Source of the DNA: Boothiomyces macroporosus
Lineage: Eukaryota; Chytridiomycota; Chytridiomycetes; Rhizophydiales; Terramycetaceae
Length of the DNA stretch: 52,466 bases
Assembly (NCBI GenBank): GCA_027604185.1
Contig: JADGKB010000100.1
Location: forward strand, 1 to 52,466
Reading direction: 5' to 3'
Shown here one piece after another: positions 1 through 9,731 of the stretch (position 1 is its first letter; the number at the start of each line of letters is the position of its first letter). The position numbers and the translations under genes are program-made. Under the pieces are notes generated by a model, which saw only the letters and a program-made list of their open reading frames with translations, was not told the DNA's origin and searched no databases.

Positions 1-111
1 GTAGTGGTTTCTGGGCATGGAGTAGTAGTTGGTTGTACTTTTGGAGCATCAGTAGTGGTTTCTGGGCATGGAGTAGTAGTTGGTTGTGCTTCGTCTGGGC
101 ATGGAGTAGTA
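1..111. repeat. 51-bp in-frame tandem repeat
   Basis: The block at 1-51 is repeated almost exactly from 52 onward (period 51 bp, 17 codons). A shorter third piece of the same unit covers about 90-111. The units sit inside the secreted-protein gene and encode its TTTPCPE repeats. Confidence 0.8.
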
Positions 112-197
112 GTTTGAGAAGCACCAACATCACGGACGTTAATTCTCTTTGCTGCAAGAGCAAGTGAAGCAAGGAAAGCCAATTGAGTGAATTTCAT
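1..197 (-). CDS. Secreted Thr/Pro/Cys repeat protein (3' end outside window)
   Basis: Reads leftward from the ATG whose first base is at 197 and leaves the window still open, so the C-terminus is missing. The first ~16 residues are a classic signal peptide (MKFTQLAFLASLALAA), followed at once by Lys-Arg, a Kex2/furin-type processing site. The visible rest is low complexity, built from a 17-residue unit containing TTTPCPE with regularly spaced Cys and many Thr/Pro that could be O-glycosylated. I infer a secreted or cell-surface mucin-like protein. The repeat itself does not identify a family, and the function is unknown. Confidence 0.7.
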   Translation of the reverse strand, partial: MKFTQLAFLASLALAAKRINVRDVGASQTTTPCPDEAQPTTTPCPETTTDAPKVQPTTTPCPETT

Positions 198-1154
198 TTC
201 TGTCTATTATGGATGAAGGTGAAAAGCGCTTTTCGTCTTTAAATATGAACGAGGCCTCGAATGTGGTGTCGATTTCTATTTTAGGCGCCATGCGGGTTCT
301 GATGAAACACTGAAATTAAATTAAAACAGGCCAGTTGAATACAAGGCGAGCTTGATTTAAAATGAAAAGCAAAGTATTATCATTCAATTCATCTGCTTGC
401 TTCTCTATATGAATATTCATCGTATTCCCTTCCTTTGGTTGCGACAAAGTGGTACGAGGACACAAAAGGCCGGGTCCCAGCCTGTGAGCCCAACCTAAAA
501 CGGCATCAATTAAAGTGGATAGATGGCTAAATCGAAATGTATTTCAATGCCTTTCAAGAACTAGAATGGAAACACCTGTTTGAATGCAAATGAAAAGGAG
601 TCTTTTCCCTTCATGGGCGCCGTTTTTGGCTTGGGGTTACCACGGTCAAGACTCCCTGCTTTGTGCTACTTTGGCCCCATTGCGACTCTCGGCGCAGAGT
701 AAATGAAGGTTTACAAGAGCAAATACATCTTTACCACATTGTAGGAATTGAAGAATATAATGGACAATTTGGACAGTATCGGCAGCCATAGGGATTAATT
801 CGGATACCGTTATTTTAGTACAGCAAAGCATTCTAAATGGATATATAATTGCTTCCAATCTCAATTGTTCTATCGCAAGACATATAATCTCAATTCTCCA
901 TAAGCATTCTCACATCTGATCATTGCTGACTAAAATGAATGGACTATTACACCAGTAATTAGAATTACTATCTGGTTTTAATTAAACCCATAAAAAGTGT
1001 AATGAACCTATCGTATTGCTTACCGCAATTAATTCAATATGTCGTAAATTCAATTGTATCGTTTAATGCAATATGTCGTAAATTCAATTGTATCGTTTAC
1101 TGATATTCTATAATTACAGTTGAAACTTTCTATAGTTTTCCATTTTTTTTAATC
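198..1154. other. Intergenic region, no convincing gene
   Basis: Lies between the ATG of the leftward secreted-protein gene and the ATG of GRX5, so it should hold two divergent promoters. A 72-codon minus-strand reading frame (646-864) resembles nothing I know and has no supporting context. The only clear structure is the exact direct repeat at 1035-1099. Confidence 0.5.
1035..1099. repeat. Exact 31-bp direct repeat, period 34
   Basis: Bases 1035-1065 and 1069-1099 are identical and separated by only 3 nt. The pair ends about 55 bp before the GRX5 ATG, so it is either a recent slippage duplication in the promoter or a doubled binding site. Confidence 0.85.
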
Positions 1155-1553
1155 ATGAGCAGAATTACAAGAGGGTTCAACCTACTACTGAGACGCAGCA
1201 TTTCAGACGCATTAAAAAAAGATATCGAATCAGTAACATTTGGTTAATATTAGAGCATCAGAAGCAACCCGGTAGTTGTTTACATGAAAGGAAACAAGGA
1301 ACAACCTCAATGCGGCTTCAGCAGAGCAGTAGTCCAAATCTTGGAATTGCAAAAAGTTGACAACTACAAGACATTCGACATTCTTCAAGATCAGGAACTC
1401 CGTAATGGAATCAAGGAATTTACTAGCTGGCCAACTATCCCGCAAGTCTTTATTGACGGTGAATTTGTTGGGGGATGTGATATTATGATTAATATGCATC
1501 AGTCTGGTGAATTGGAAGATTTGTTGATCAAGAAAGGCATCGTAAAAGAATAA
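1155..1553 (+). CDS. GRX5: Mitochondrial monothiol glutaredoxin (GRX5 type)
   Basis: The 125-aa protein comes from two exons with a 21-nt intron at 1233-1253. The first 26 residues are Arg-rich and non-acidic, fitting a mitochondrial presequence. The body matches GLRX5/Grx5: a [12 protein letters not shown] active site (Cys about residue 46, CGFS), then [19 protein letters not shown], the GSH/[2Fe-2S]-binding segment. Family knowledge: CGFS glutaredoxins pass Fe-S clusters from the ISC scaffold to acceptor proteins. The ATG at 1155 is chosen because it supplies the presequence and the splice restores the NPVVVYMKG strand. All active-site residues are intact. Confidence 0.92.
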
Positions 1554-1618
1554 AATATAATCAATGACTCTTACAAAAGTCAGGTGACTGATTGACAGAT
1601 ACATCTTTAGTCTATAAA

Positions 1619-1990
1619 ATGTTGGTCAAATCAACTGTAATTGGCGCTATTGGATGGTTTACTGCTGCACAGTTTGTAAAATACACTGGGCTTGCTGAAC
1701 CAACTACCAAGTGGCCCGCTCTATCTGTCTACGGTGCTAGCCTTGTTCTAGGACTTTGTCCAATACCAGTGCTAAAGTTAATCAGTGTGGAATCTCGACA
1801 GGTGTTTCCAGTTCTCTCTTTGGCCACTGCTGCAGCATTGATCTTGGATGGCCTAGCGACTGTATTGTGTCCCTTTTTGTATACTTTTCAGTCTACTACT
1901 CCAGTTGAAGGGTTGGCTGCCATCGCTTTTGGGGCAGGGTGCGGAATACTTGGTGGCTACTATGTAATGCTCAATGGCTATCCCTTTTAA
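1619..1990 (+). CDS. Small four-helix membrane protein, function unknown
   Basis: A single exon of 123 aa with four hydrophobic segments (about residues 5-23, 35-55, 64-90 and 98-118) joined by short loops. A Pro/Asp/Cys-containing stretch lies in the third helix (LILDGLATVLCPF). It loosely recalls small bacterial DUF5367-type membrane proteins, but that is an impression, not a match. The ATG at 1619 is the first in frame; an in-frame TTG 27 nt upstream is unlikely to be used. It is packed between GRX5 (65 nt upstream) and SMPD4 (82 nt downstream) on the same strand. Confidence 0.6.
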   Translation: MLVKSTVIGAIGWFTAAQFVKYTGLAEPTTKWPALSVYGASLVLGLCPIPVLKLISVESRQVFPVLSLATAAALILDGLATVLCPFLYTFQSTTPVEGLAAIAFGAGCGILGGYYVMLNGYPF

Positions 1991-2072
1991 TAAATCCCAT
2001 TTCCTTCTTTCTTTAGTCCAGTTATATTTTATCCACAATATCGAAATATTTTCTTTTTTCTCAATCACATTC

Positions 2073-4404
2073 ATGGACCCGAATAGATTACTCTCAGATT
2101 GGATCGTCAACTCCACTCTGAACAACTCGTCTACAACAGACTTGAAAAGGCTCAGGGATACGATCAACCTTGTAAATCAATGGCTGTCTACTACCCACGA
2201 CTCTGCAATTTCTCGTCCGCTATTTCAGAATCTTCCAGAGTTATGTGCATCGCTATTTGGTTCAATCAAGTCGAAAAGAGGATTATTCCACTCTCAGTAC
2301 AAGGATTTGCCTGTGAATATTTTCAAGCCTCAGAATATCTTTATTTTGAAATTAATTTATTTCCAATATGATAATTCACTCTCATTCTGTATCTCACCCG
2401 AAATATTGCCAGTACCTTATTTTGATTTAGGAATCTACGAAAAAGATACTTTTATCTGGGGATCTCACGAATCTATCTCCAATGTACAAAGGAAATCTAC
2501 TAACTAGGGACAAGGATAATCGCATCATGTTTAATATGCTAGAGTACTATCTCTTTTGCTTTTGCCAATGCTCCACTTTACTAGATTCTGTCACGGATTC
2601 AAACATCAAACCGCAATTCCAGTTAATCCTTAATCCAAACTATTTTGATTTGCTTCGCCAATACCTTTCATTCTTTATCCCAAAGAAACATGAAGAAATT
2701 ATGCAGACTCCCGTAAAGAATCAACCAAAGCAAGCTCCAATACAGTTGGACAACTCTAGTATTTTCAGGTGCACAGCTATAGATTCACCACATTCTGCTC
2801 TGAAATCTAGCCAGTTTTTTATTGAAGCGTTGATTGAAGAATTATTATGTCAAAATGACTTTGAATCTGTTGGTCTAAACTGCTCCAAAATCACAGTAAC
2901 CATCACTAAATTAGAATTATGTAAAACCAAATTCATACCAAATTGAATGTATACAAATAGTATCGAAATATCTAGTTTCTTTGGATTTAAGATATATGAA
3001 TGATCAGCGAATGCCCCTGGACCAAGACAATTTATATGAAATTATCAAAGTGCAAAGTTACAAATCATTTACCGTCAAATTTTACAGATTTTTGTACATG
3101 GCATTTTTACACTGGCCGAATGATGTTTCTATTGGAGGAGTAACAATTCAGTTAATTGTAGATTGTTGATTGCTGGATTTCTTGGGCATTTCCTTGGAGA
3201 GCTACAAATTCAAAGTACACTGATGACTGGTAATATTCGTTGATGACAGGTCAAACTTTGTTAAAGACAATTTCTTGTTTTACACCAAAATCTTTCAGCT
3301 ATTTTTAGCTAGATCCCAAAAGTTTGATTTCTATTCATCTGCCAGACCTCAAAAGCCGATTATTAACAAGCTCACTACTGTGCCAGCGGCAGTGCAAAAG
3401 ACCGATGATTTCCTATCAATCACTGAAAAGATTATTGATTGCTATGCTGACAACAATCTGATTACTTTATTGAAAGCAATGGAGACTGCTTTACTTTCAC
3501 TTGACAATTATTCCACTGGAATTGTTGCCAAGACTGCGGTTACTGCTACCCCTTCCAGAGCATTTGGGACACCAAGAATGGGATCATTCAAGGATCATTC
3601 TGGAGATGTTACCTATCAATACAGAAATAGCGGTCCTAAAACTCGATTGCATATCATTTCTTTACACACAAAGTATGATTATCTTCCACTATTTGAAGAA
3701 CCACCTCAATCAGATGAACTGATTTTACCCGCAATACTAAGATCAAGACTACACGAAACATTAGAAAGGCTAAAACACAAGAAAACACAACACCAATCTA
3801 AACCACCACCTAGCCAAACATTCTTTGAAAAGCTTTCCCAATTATTTGCTGACCAAAAAGAAATATCCGCTGATCAACTAGTACTAATTGACAAGACAAT
3901 TTCCAGATTAGAAAAAACAAAAGCAATTTTAAGCAACCTATGGCAACTTCCGGAATACGAACAGCCAATTCTAAAGAAAACTTCAAGCGATTTGTTCCAC
4001 CTTGAAGAAACCGAGCTAAACGAAATAGAACCAGGTGTATACGAACCACAAAGATACGAAAGTGTATTGACTTACAGGGGCAGAGAGCAGGTAACTGTTA
4101 CTAAGAAAGATCAAATACGGAGTGCGTAAATCAGACTCAAACCAAATACCAATAATGAAATCAACCAAATCACTTCACTTGGTAAAAAGTAACGAGATTG
4201 CCTTTTTAGTATACTTTTTCAATTATCTGGCAAAAATGTTTGATGAAAAAGTACGTTTGGTTAATGTAGGTTGAAGAGCTTCGAGCTAAACATGATTTGA
4301 CGTGGTTGCCCAAAGTTGGTATTTGGTGGTTGAGAGCTTTTGCTGCTTACAACAATTTAATACCGGCAGTGGCGGTATTGCTATTCTTTTATTACGTGCT
4401 CTAG
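2073..4404 (+). CDS. SMPD4: Neutral sphingomyelinase-3-like protein (SMPD4)
   Basis: Seven exons give 737 aa; introns at 2412-2430, 2896-2914, 3140-3161, 3230-3249, 4091-4109 and 4251-4269 (19-22 nt). Once spliced it matches human SMPD4 from end to end: LPELCASLFGS near the N-terminus, FNMLEYYLF, YFDLLRQYLSFFIP, FLxWPxD, VKDNFLFYTKIF, LTYRGREQIKYGVRK and SNEIAFLVYFF. A hydrophobic C-terminal segment (WWLRAF...FFYYVL) could be a tail anchor. Family knowledge: SMPD4 is an ER/nuclear-envelope protein linked to nuclear pore function and assigned sphingomyelinase activity. It converges tail to tail with CWC25, 12 bp away. Confidence 0.88.
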
Positions 4405-4416
4405 AATAAAAAGAGT

Positions 4417-5277
4417 TTATTTTACAGTTAATTCTCTGGAGCGGTGGGGAGAGTAATCTCGTTTTCTTTGCCTTCTCTCTGGAGATGTGGAGCGCCGACT
4501 TCTTGAAGATTCCCTTTCTCTAGAGCGTTTTTGGTAGGGCGACCTGGAGCGATCTCTACGTTTTCTTTCAGGGGTTCGAGATCTGTCTCTTCTTTCTGGA
4601 GTGTAAGAGCGATCTCTTTTTCGTTCTGGAGAGTAGGAACGATCTCTTCTTCTTTCTGGAGTGTAAGAGCGGTCTCTTTTTCGATCAGATCTTTCATCCG
4701 GAGAATCATGCTTGCTCTTTTTCTTTTCCTTCTTTAAGCGTTTACGTTCTTCCTTTTCTTTCCTTTTCTGTAATTCTTTTAATCGCAATGGATTTTTCAA
4801 CATTGCTTCCAAAGTCAACTGTTCCTGTCTTCTGAATTCCAACAACGGATCGTCCCTGACTTTGTTTTGGAAATCGCGCTGAGTGTTGGCAAGCAGACCA
4901 TACACGGAATTACCCACTGGCTTATCAGTTACCTATCATTAGTAATAATTTACATGTGTAGTAGTTGGTTGGTCAACTTTATCAATTCGTTTCTTTCCCA
5001 AAAGGAACGCTTCCTTTTCTTGATCAACATAGTCATTTTGTTGCGAAGGACCGGAAGCATACATCCACTCCAAACGTATATTCTTCTGTCTTCCTTTACT
5101 GGTATCATGTAACCCCAAAAGCTCATCCCTATCACGTTCTTCCTGTATTTCTTTTCGGAGTTGCTCCAATTTCCTCTTTTCTTTTTCGACTTCCTGCTCT
5201 CGTTTCCACACAATTTCCTGGTTCTTGTATGTATTTGGATGCCATGATTTCTTCAAGTTCAAGTCTCCTCCACCCAT
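4417..5277 (-). CDS. CWC25: Pre-mRNA splicing factor CWC25
   Basis: Two exons, 279 aa; intron 4933-4953 (21 nt, carrying TACTAAT before its 3' end). The N-terminus starts MGGGDLNLKKSWHPNTYKNQ, the signature of CWC25, followed by the basic coiled region (KLEQLRKEIQEERDRDEL), LEWMYASGP and the KVRDDPLLEFRRQEQ block. The C-terminal ~100 residues are an RS-type tail with repeated RDRSYTPERR/RDRSYSPERK. Family knowledge: CWC25 joins the spliceosome for the first catalytic step and helps position the branch helix. That makes its RS-expanded tail notable in a genome with ~20-nt introns. Confidence 0.93.
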
Positions 5278-5798
5278 TTTTGTAAACTCTGAAATGGATT
5301 CAAATCGAAGGTGGCTTGGCGTGGCGTCGGTAGTATAAATTCTATTTTTTTTCTTTTTTTCTTTGTTGGTGCATAGATTTACTTCGCAAGTTTGGCAATG
5401 GAGCATAGGTATTGGATTTCCCTTTACCCTGTTGTGTATATTCCTCGCCAACGCATCACAGAGTAATAATCACTATAGTATTTGATTCCCTTCGGGTTGA
5501 GTCAAAGCTATTTTGAAGCTTTTTATATTCTATATCTCTCTGGAATTACCACTTGCGTATTGACAGTTGAGAGAAACCATAAAAAGTACATTTTTTCATA
5601 TTCCACGCGAATTACTAGTTTCCCTTGTCCAACTACTATAATACTTGGCTGAGGTTCCAATGGGCCTTCAGCAGGTAGTCACGTTGCTGGAGGGACTAGT
5701 GCACTGTCCCTAGTAATGGGTAGTCGGTACTATTTCAAGCTGCTCTTGTGAAAATTTGAGTGTCTTTAGACATCATGGAGATAAATTTCAATCATTTA
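5278..5798. other. Intergenic region; possible structured RNA near 5665-5710
   Basis: Promoter side of CWC25 and downstream side of the desaturase gene. No open frame looks like a protein. Around 5660-5730 the base composition is visibly richer in G+C than its surroundings. CCTTCAGCA (5665-5673) can pair with TGCTGGAGG (5685-5693) around an 11-nt loop, with one G-U pair. An alternative short stem is GGGAC (5692-5696) with GTCCC (5706-5710). I cannot assign it to a known RNA family. Confidence 0.3.
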
Positions 5799-7015
5799 TT
5801 AGGAATAGTAATTTGGATAACACTTGGCAATTTCTTCTCTAGTCAATCTTCTCGCTCTGTTTCGGAGAAAAGTGATTTTGTCATCCATAGTCATCTTCCC
5901 GGTCAAGTCAACATAGTGGTTAGCAAGCCATTTGTAGTCCTTGACCATCAAATGGCACCAAATTAGCCAGTAGTCACAATCTCTGAAAATGACAACCTTT
6001 TCAGACTTGTATTTTTCAATATTTTGGAAGAAATGTTCTGGGTGGTCTTGCCAATGTCTGATAGAGTTGAGATGATGGGAAGTGTGATATCCATCGTTAA
6101 ACGCGGTTGCATTGTAAACAGATTCAACGACAGTTAAAGCAGTCTTGTGGTCGTTAGTAGCATCATCTTGAGCCAAGAATGCATGTTGAGTCCAGTTTCC
6201 AGTCATCATTCCAATTCTATATTATAATAAACTTACCTTGAAAAGTTGAGTGGGACAAACCAAGCAAATATTACAGATCGTGGATCGAAAACAAAAAAGA
6301 AGGACGAAATGAACATGATGGTCAAATATTCCCCTACAAACACGTTAATCCCCCAGTTCAACTTGCCCTTCTTGTAAAAGTAAACCGGCAATTCCATGCC
6401 AATCAAAAAGTAGAATCTAAAGTAATAAATAGCAAAGTGCATCCAATTATCTCTGTCGTACCAGATAGTAGAGGAGAGATCTTCAGGACCATTGTCTTCA
6501 ATATGGTGATGTTTTACATGGTGGTAGTAAAAAGTACTCCAGGTTTGCCCATAGAATGGACAAAGAATGTAGTGAATGAGAAAGTCCGCAACTCCGTTCT
6601 TTGAGGTCTTCTTGTGAGATACACAGTGCAACATCAAAATAAACGGTGGAATAGTAACTACCATCATTACAGTGTGTAAAATGGCATGAACCCAGTTGAA
6701 CCTGTAGAGCAGAAGGAAAGTCGAAGGAACCACTACTGCAAATGAAAATATTATGTGTGAAATGAAAATAGTATCTCTAGGATCGACTAGAAAGGTTTGC
6801 GTCCATTTTACATATTGTTGGAGTAATGGCTGTAGTACAGAAGGTACATCCTTGTTTGCAAACCAAGAAAAGGCTCTATTGAATTCAGTGTCTACTGGCA
6901 AGTTGTATTTCGGATCGAGGGTGTTGTCCAGCTTGCGCTTTGCGTAGCCTAGAATGGTAGAGTCTCGTAGCGGCTCTCTTACAGTCATTAACTTTTTCTG
7001 CTTTTTCTTGTCCAA
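5799..7015 (-). CDS. Membrane fatty acid desaturase
   Basis: Two exons, 398 aa; intron 6217-6236 (20 nt). It carries the three histidine clusters of the membrane-bound di-iron desaturase/hydroxylase superfamily: HCVSH (about 130-134), HHVKHH (about 165-170) and HTSHH (about 304-308). Hydrophobic pairs precede the first box (about 84-128) and follow the second. The motif HHIEDNGPEDLSST and the later WTQHAF recall a fatty-acid-desaturase-like group of protists and fungi, not the classic delta-9 type. Family knowledge: such enzymes act in the ER with cytochrome b5; the double-bond position here cannot be read from sequence. The start is the first ATG after the upstream stop. Confidence 0.82.
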
Positions 7016-7305
7016 TTTAAACTAGTCACGTGATTTTGTTTATAATATTGAGATTGTGTTGAATAATTCTGAATTTTTTGTTTATCTGTGCCATACTGGC
7101 CATCCAGCATATGGGGATACCGTATAAACACGTACAGAAGAACAAACGGACAAATAATCTAAATCCGCGAATTGCTTTGGTTAGTAAGATTCTTTTATTA
7201 GTTCGTAACCTCTACAGTACAATTCCTTTAGCTCTGCCATTGAATTGTACTCTTTATACTCTTGGTCACTTCTAAGATAGTCGCTTTTACTGAGTTAGCA
7301 AGTAT

Positions 7306-8197
7306 TTACAAAACAAATCCGAGATTGTTGATTTGGGATAACTGCATTTTAATCATTTCACGTTTTTGATTGTATTTCTCTGTTCTCTTTTTGTTTATAG
7401 AATTCAAGAACCTCTGGGTTTTCGGATACTGCTTTTGATTTGGTATGAAATACTTGTTTATATTGAGTTTCTTGAGCTGAACTTGATTAGTCTCCGTTAG
7501 AAGGTCAGTGTTTGAATCTGTAGGCAGCAGATTGCTTTGTGAATCATCAGCCTTGTTAAGAATAGTGCTTGAGATTTCTTGATACTCTGATTGAAGCAGC
7601 GGTTTCATATGCCTCAGTAATGGACAAGAGTCAAAGATCTTTTTGAGATCCGATATTTGCTGGGATGATTGCTCTTTAAATTCGCCGATTATCCTATTAC
7701 TATACATTCTGGTGTAATTGTAATGCTCCTTTCTATCGTAAATTAAATGGAGGATATCAACCAGCAGAATATAAGTCTTCCAGGAATCAAAATCAATCAC
7801 TGGTTGCTTCTTTTTATGCTTTACTGATTTCAATCCAATCGTTGCCAATTCCGTTAAAATAGCGGATTTGATTGGTGTATTGGACAGGTACAGCTTTAGT
7901 TCCATGAATTCTTGTAATATTCGTTGTTTATAATCCACAAAATACTTTTTGTAAATCATCAGCAATTCCAACGGCGAATGATGACGGGAAGCCTAATATT
8001 AGAGTCGCATACCTATCGTTAGTGTATTATTACGATATCAATCTAAATTAGTAGTGAGTTACTTTCATTCCGCACTGTACGCAATTCAAATCGTCCTTGT
8101 GGGATACGCTGTCGCATATATCACAGAAATACAAATCCAGTCCGCAGTTGCGACATTTCAACGTCGGCGAAACTTTTGGAGATGGTTGGCAATTCAT
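7306..8197 (-). CDS. Zinc-ribbon N-terminus plus helical body, unknown function
   Basis: Three exons, 276 aa. Exon 1 (8063-8197) encodes a Cys/His cluster: CRNCG, CDIC, SVSHKDDLNC, CVQCG, a treble-clef or zinc-ribbon pattern. It is spliced by a 20-nt intron (8043-8062) to a 9-nt exon (8034-8042). A 41-nt intron (7993-8033) that looks like two miniature introns end to end then leads to a long helical, Lys/Leu/Gln-rich exon with no motif I recognise. In-frame stops upstream and in both introns force this structure. The ATG at 8197 follows an in-frame stop. Joining the zinc exon to the long exon is inferred from phase only and is less certain than either part. Confidence 0.55.
7993..8033 (-). 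other. 41-nt intron composed of two abutting miniature introns
   Basis: In gene orientation, the 21-nt unit (8013-8033, GTAATA...CGATAG) is followed directly by the 20-nt unit (7993-8012, GTATGC...ATTAG). Each has its own GT, AG and CTAA-type branch site. Removing both, or the whole 41 nt, keeps frame. Retaining either one gives an in-frame stop or a frameshift. Confidence 0.55.
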
Positions 8198-8456
8198 CTG
8201 GACAAGTCTAAATTTCAACAATACAAGAAAAAATGTTCATTAAAATTATGCAAAGCTCTGCATTTCCCAAAAATCTGATCCGCTCTAGTAAAACTTGATG
8301 TATCTTGAGTCCTAAGGAGATCCGCTTGGGCAGATCTGCTGTCTGCTACATTGCACGTTTTGTTTTAGTTCTGTGTGTGACCGTTATTTCGACCAATCAA
8401 ATGTCCACGTTCAAAACAGTATCAAGCTCTTATAAATTCAAAATTTCAGTAAAAAA

Positions 8457-9716
8457 ATGTCCTTTATGCAAGAAAAAAAGCCTTTGAGGATCCTGTTCGC
8501 AACTGAATATTTACCGCCATACGTTTCCGGAATCGCTAATCGATGTAAAAACTGGATTCAAGGATACAAGGACCAAGGTCACCAAGTTACGGTATTCTCT
8601 TGCAAAGGAACGGATTGTGATGTAGTAGTGCCTTCATTAGCAAATCCGTTCTACAATCATCAAAGGTACCCTCATTTTAACAAGAACTTTTATCTTGCCT
8701 CCGTTTTCACTTGTTTACGACTTGCTAAACTTTATGAAGCCAGTAGAATACGATATAGCTCACATTGTCGCACCGCTGTGTCTATCATTTCTACCGCTGT
8801 TGCCTCTAATGTGGTTGAGAGGCGTCAAAATTTATGTCTCTTACCATGTTTATCTTGAATACTATCGCGATTTATATTTTGGAAAGATTTTGTTTAGAAA
8901 ACTGTTCAACTTGATTACAGATATCCTATTCCCGCTTGCTTACTATTTGCCTCTCAGTTTCTTTGCCGACTGCGTTGGGATTCCTTCTAAAACTGCAGAC
9001 TCATATGTATTTGACTATTCGCACAGAGTGCATATATTGAAATCAGGATTAGATACTAGAATATTCCATCCAGATGCTAAAAATTATCAGGGAGATGTTT
9101 TGGATTTGAAATCAATGTCAACTGAAGGACCAGTATTGATTTACTGTGGGCGTTTGGCAGTTGAAAAATCAATAGACTTTCTCATTGAATCATTAGCGGA
9201 ATTGGATACTGCCACTCTTGTAATTGTTGGCGACGGGCCAATCAGAAAAGATCTCGAGCAGCTATCCGAGCGTGTAGTTGGAAAGGAATACGTCTATACA
9301 GGAGAATCTCCAGTAAGTTGGAATTGACATAGATAAATGGAAGATATAGAGTCATTTTCACTGGAATGATCCGCAATGAAAAAATAGTTGCAAGTTACTA
9401 TGCCCAATCTGACATTTTTGTCAGTGCTTCTGGATCAGAAACGTTTGGATTTACTGTAGCTGAAGCCATGGCTTGTGGTACTCCATCGTGTGTAGTGAGG
9501 TCTGGTGCGTTCACCACTGTTTACAAAATGATTGATAACTGGATGTTTGATGTGGGCAACACTGAACAATTTTGCCAAATCATTCGGGATATTTACAAAA
9601 ACAGCAGTAATAGACAGTTATCCAGACGAATTGGAATGCAATTTAGCATTGAATCCTCAGTTAATGATTTATTAGATACTTATTATTGGATTGTTGGTGG
9701 ATGCCAAGAAGAATAA
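8457..9716 (+). CDS. SQD2-like family 4 glycosyltransferase
   Basis: Three exons, 406 aa; introns 8666-8684 (19 nt) and 9313-9332 (20 nt). GT-B fold, GT4 type: N-terminal ILFATEYLPPYVSGIANR, a central YCGRLAVEKSIDFL, the GDGP nucleotide-binding turn and the EX7E motif SETFGFTVAEAMACGTP. Its closest pattern in memory is plant/cyanobacterial SQD2, which makes sulfoquinovosyl diacylglycerol, and not PIG-A or ALG2: YVSG...NR, then PxDIxHxxxP and YCGRxxxEKS. Homologues occur in several non-photosynthetic eukaryotes with unclear acceptors. I therefore call a glycolipid-type transferase, with sulfolipid only as a possibility. The gene ends 15 bp from the convergent 7TM gene. Confidence 0.8.
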
Positions 9717-9731
9717 AGTAGAATTTCATTT

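Noticed and set aside
646..864. 72-codon minus-strand reading frame
   Set aside because: No family resemblance, no context, and the Cys/Leu content looks like chance translation; no miniature-intron joins extend it.
4531..4737. Plus-strand Phe/Ser-rich repeat frame
   Set aside because: It is the complement of the CWC25 RS tail, so its apparent repeats are a shadow.
7078..7275. 65-codon plus-strand frame upstream of the desaturase
   Set aside because: Occupies the desaturase promoter region, has no ATG at its start and no recognisable protein features.
8054..8487. Two plus-strand frames before the SQD2-like gene
   Set aside because: The first is the complement of the zinc-cluster exon; the second spans the promoter and overlaps the true start in another frame.
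8457..9716. PIG-A identity for the glycosyltransferase
   Set aside because: The N-terminal YVSGIANR and YCGRLAVEKS motifs fit SQD2-type GT4 enzymes; PIG-A-specific sequence such as its GGVESH start is missing.
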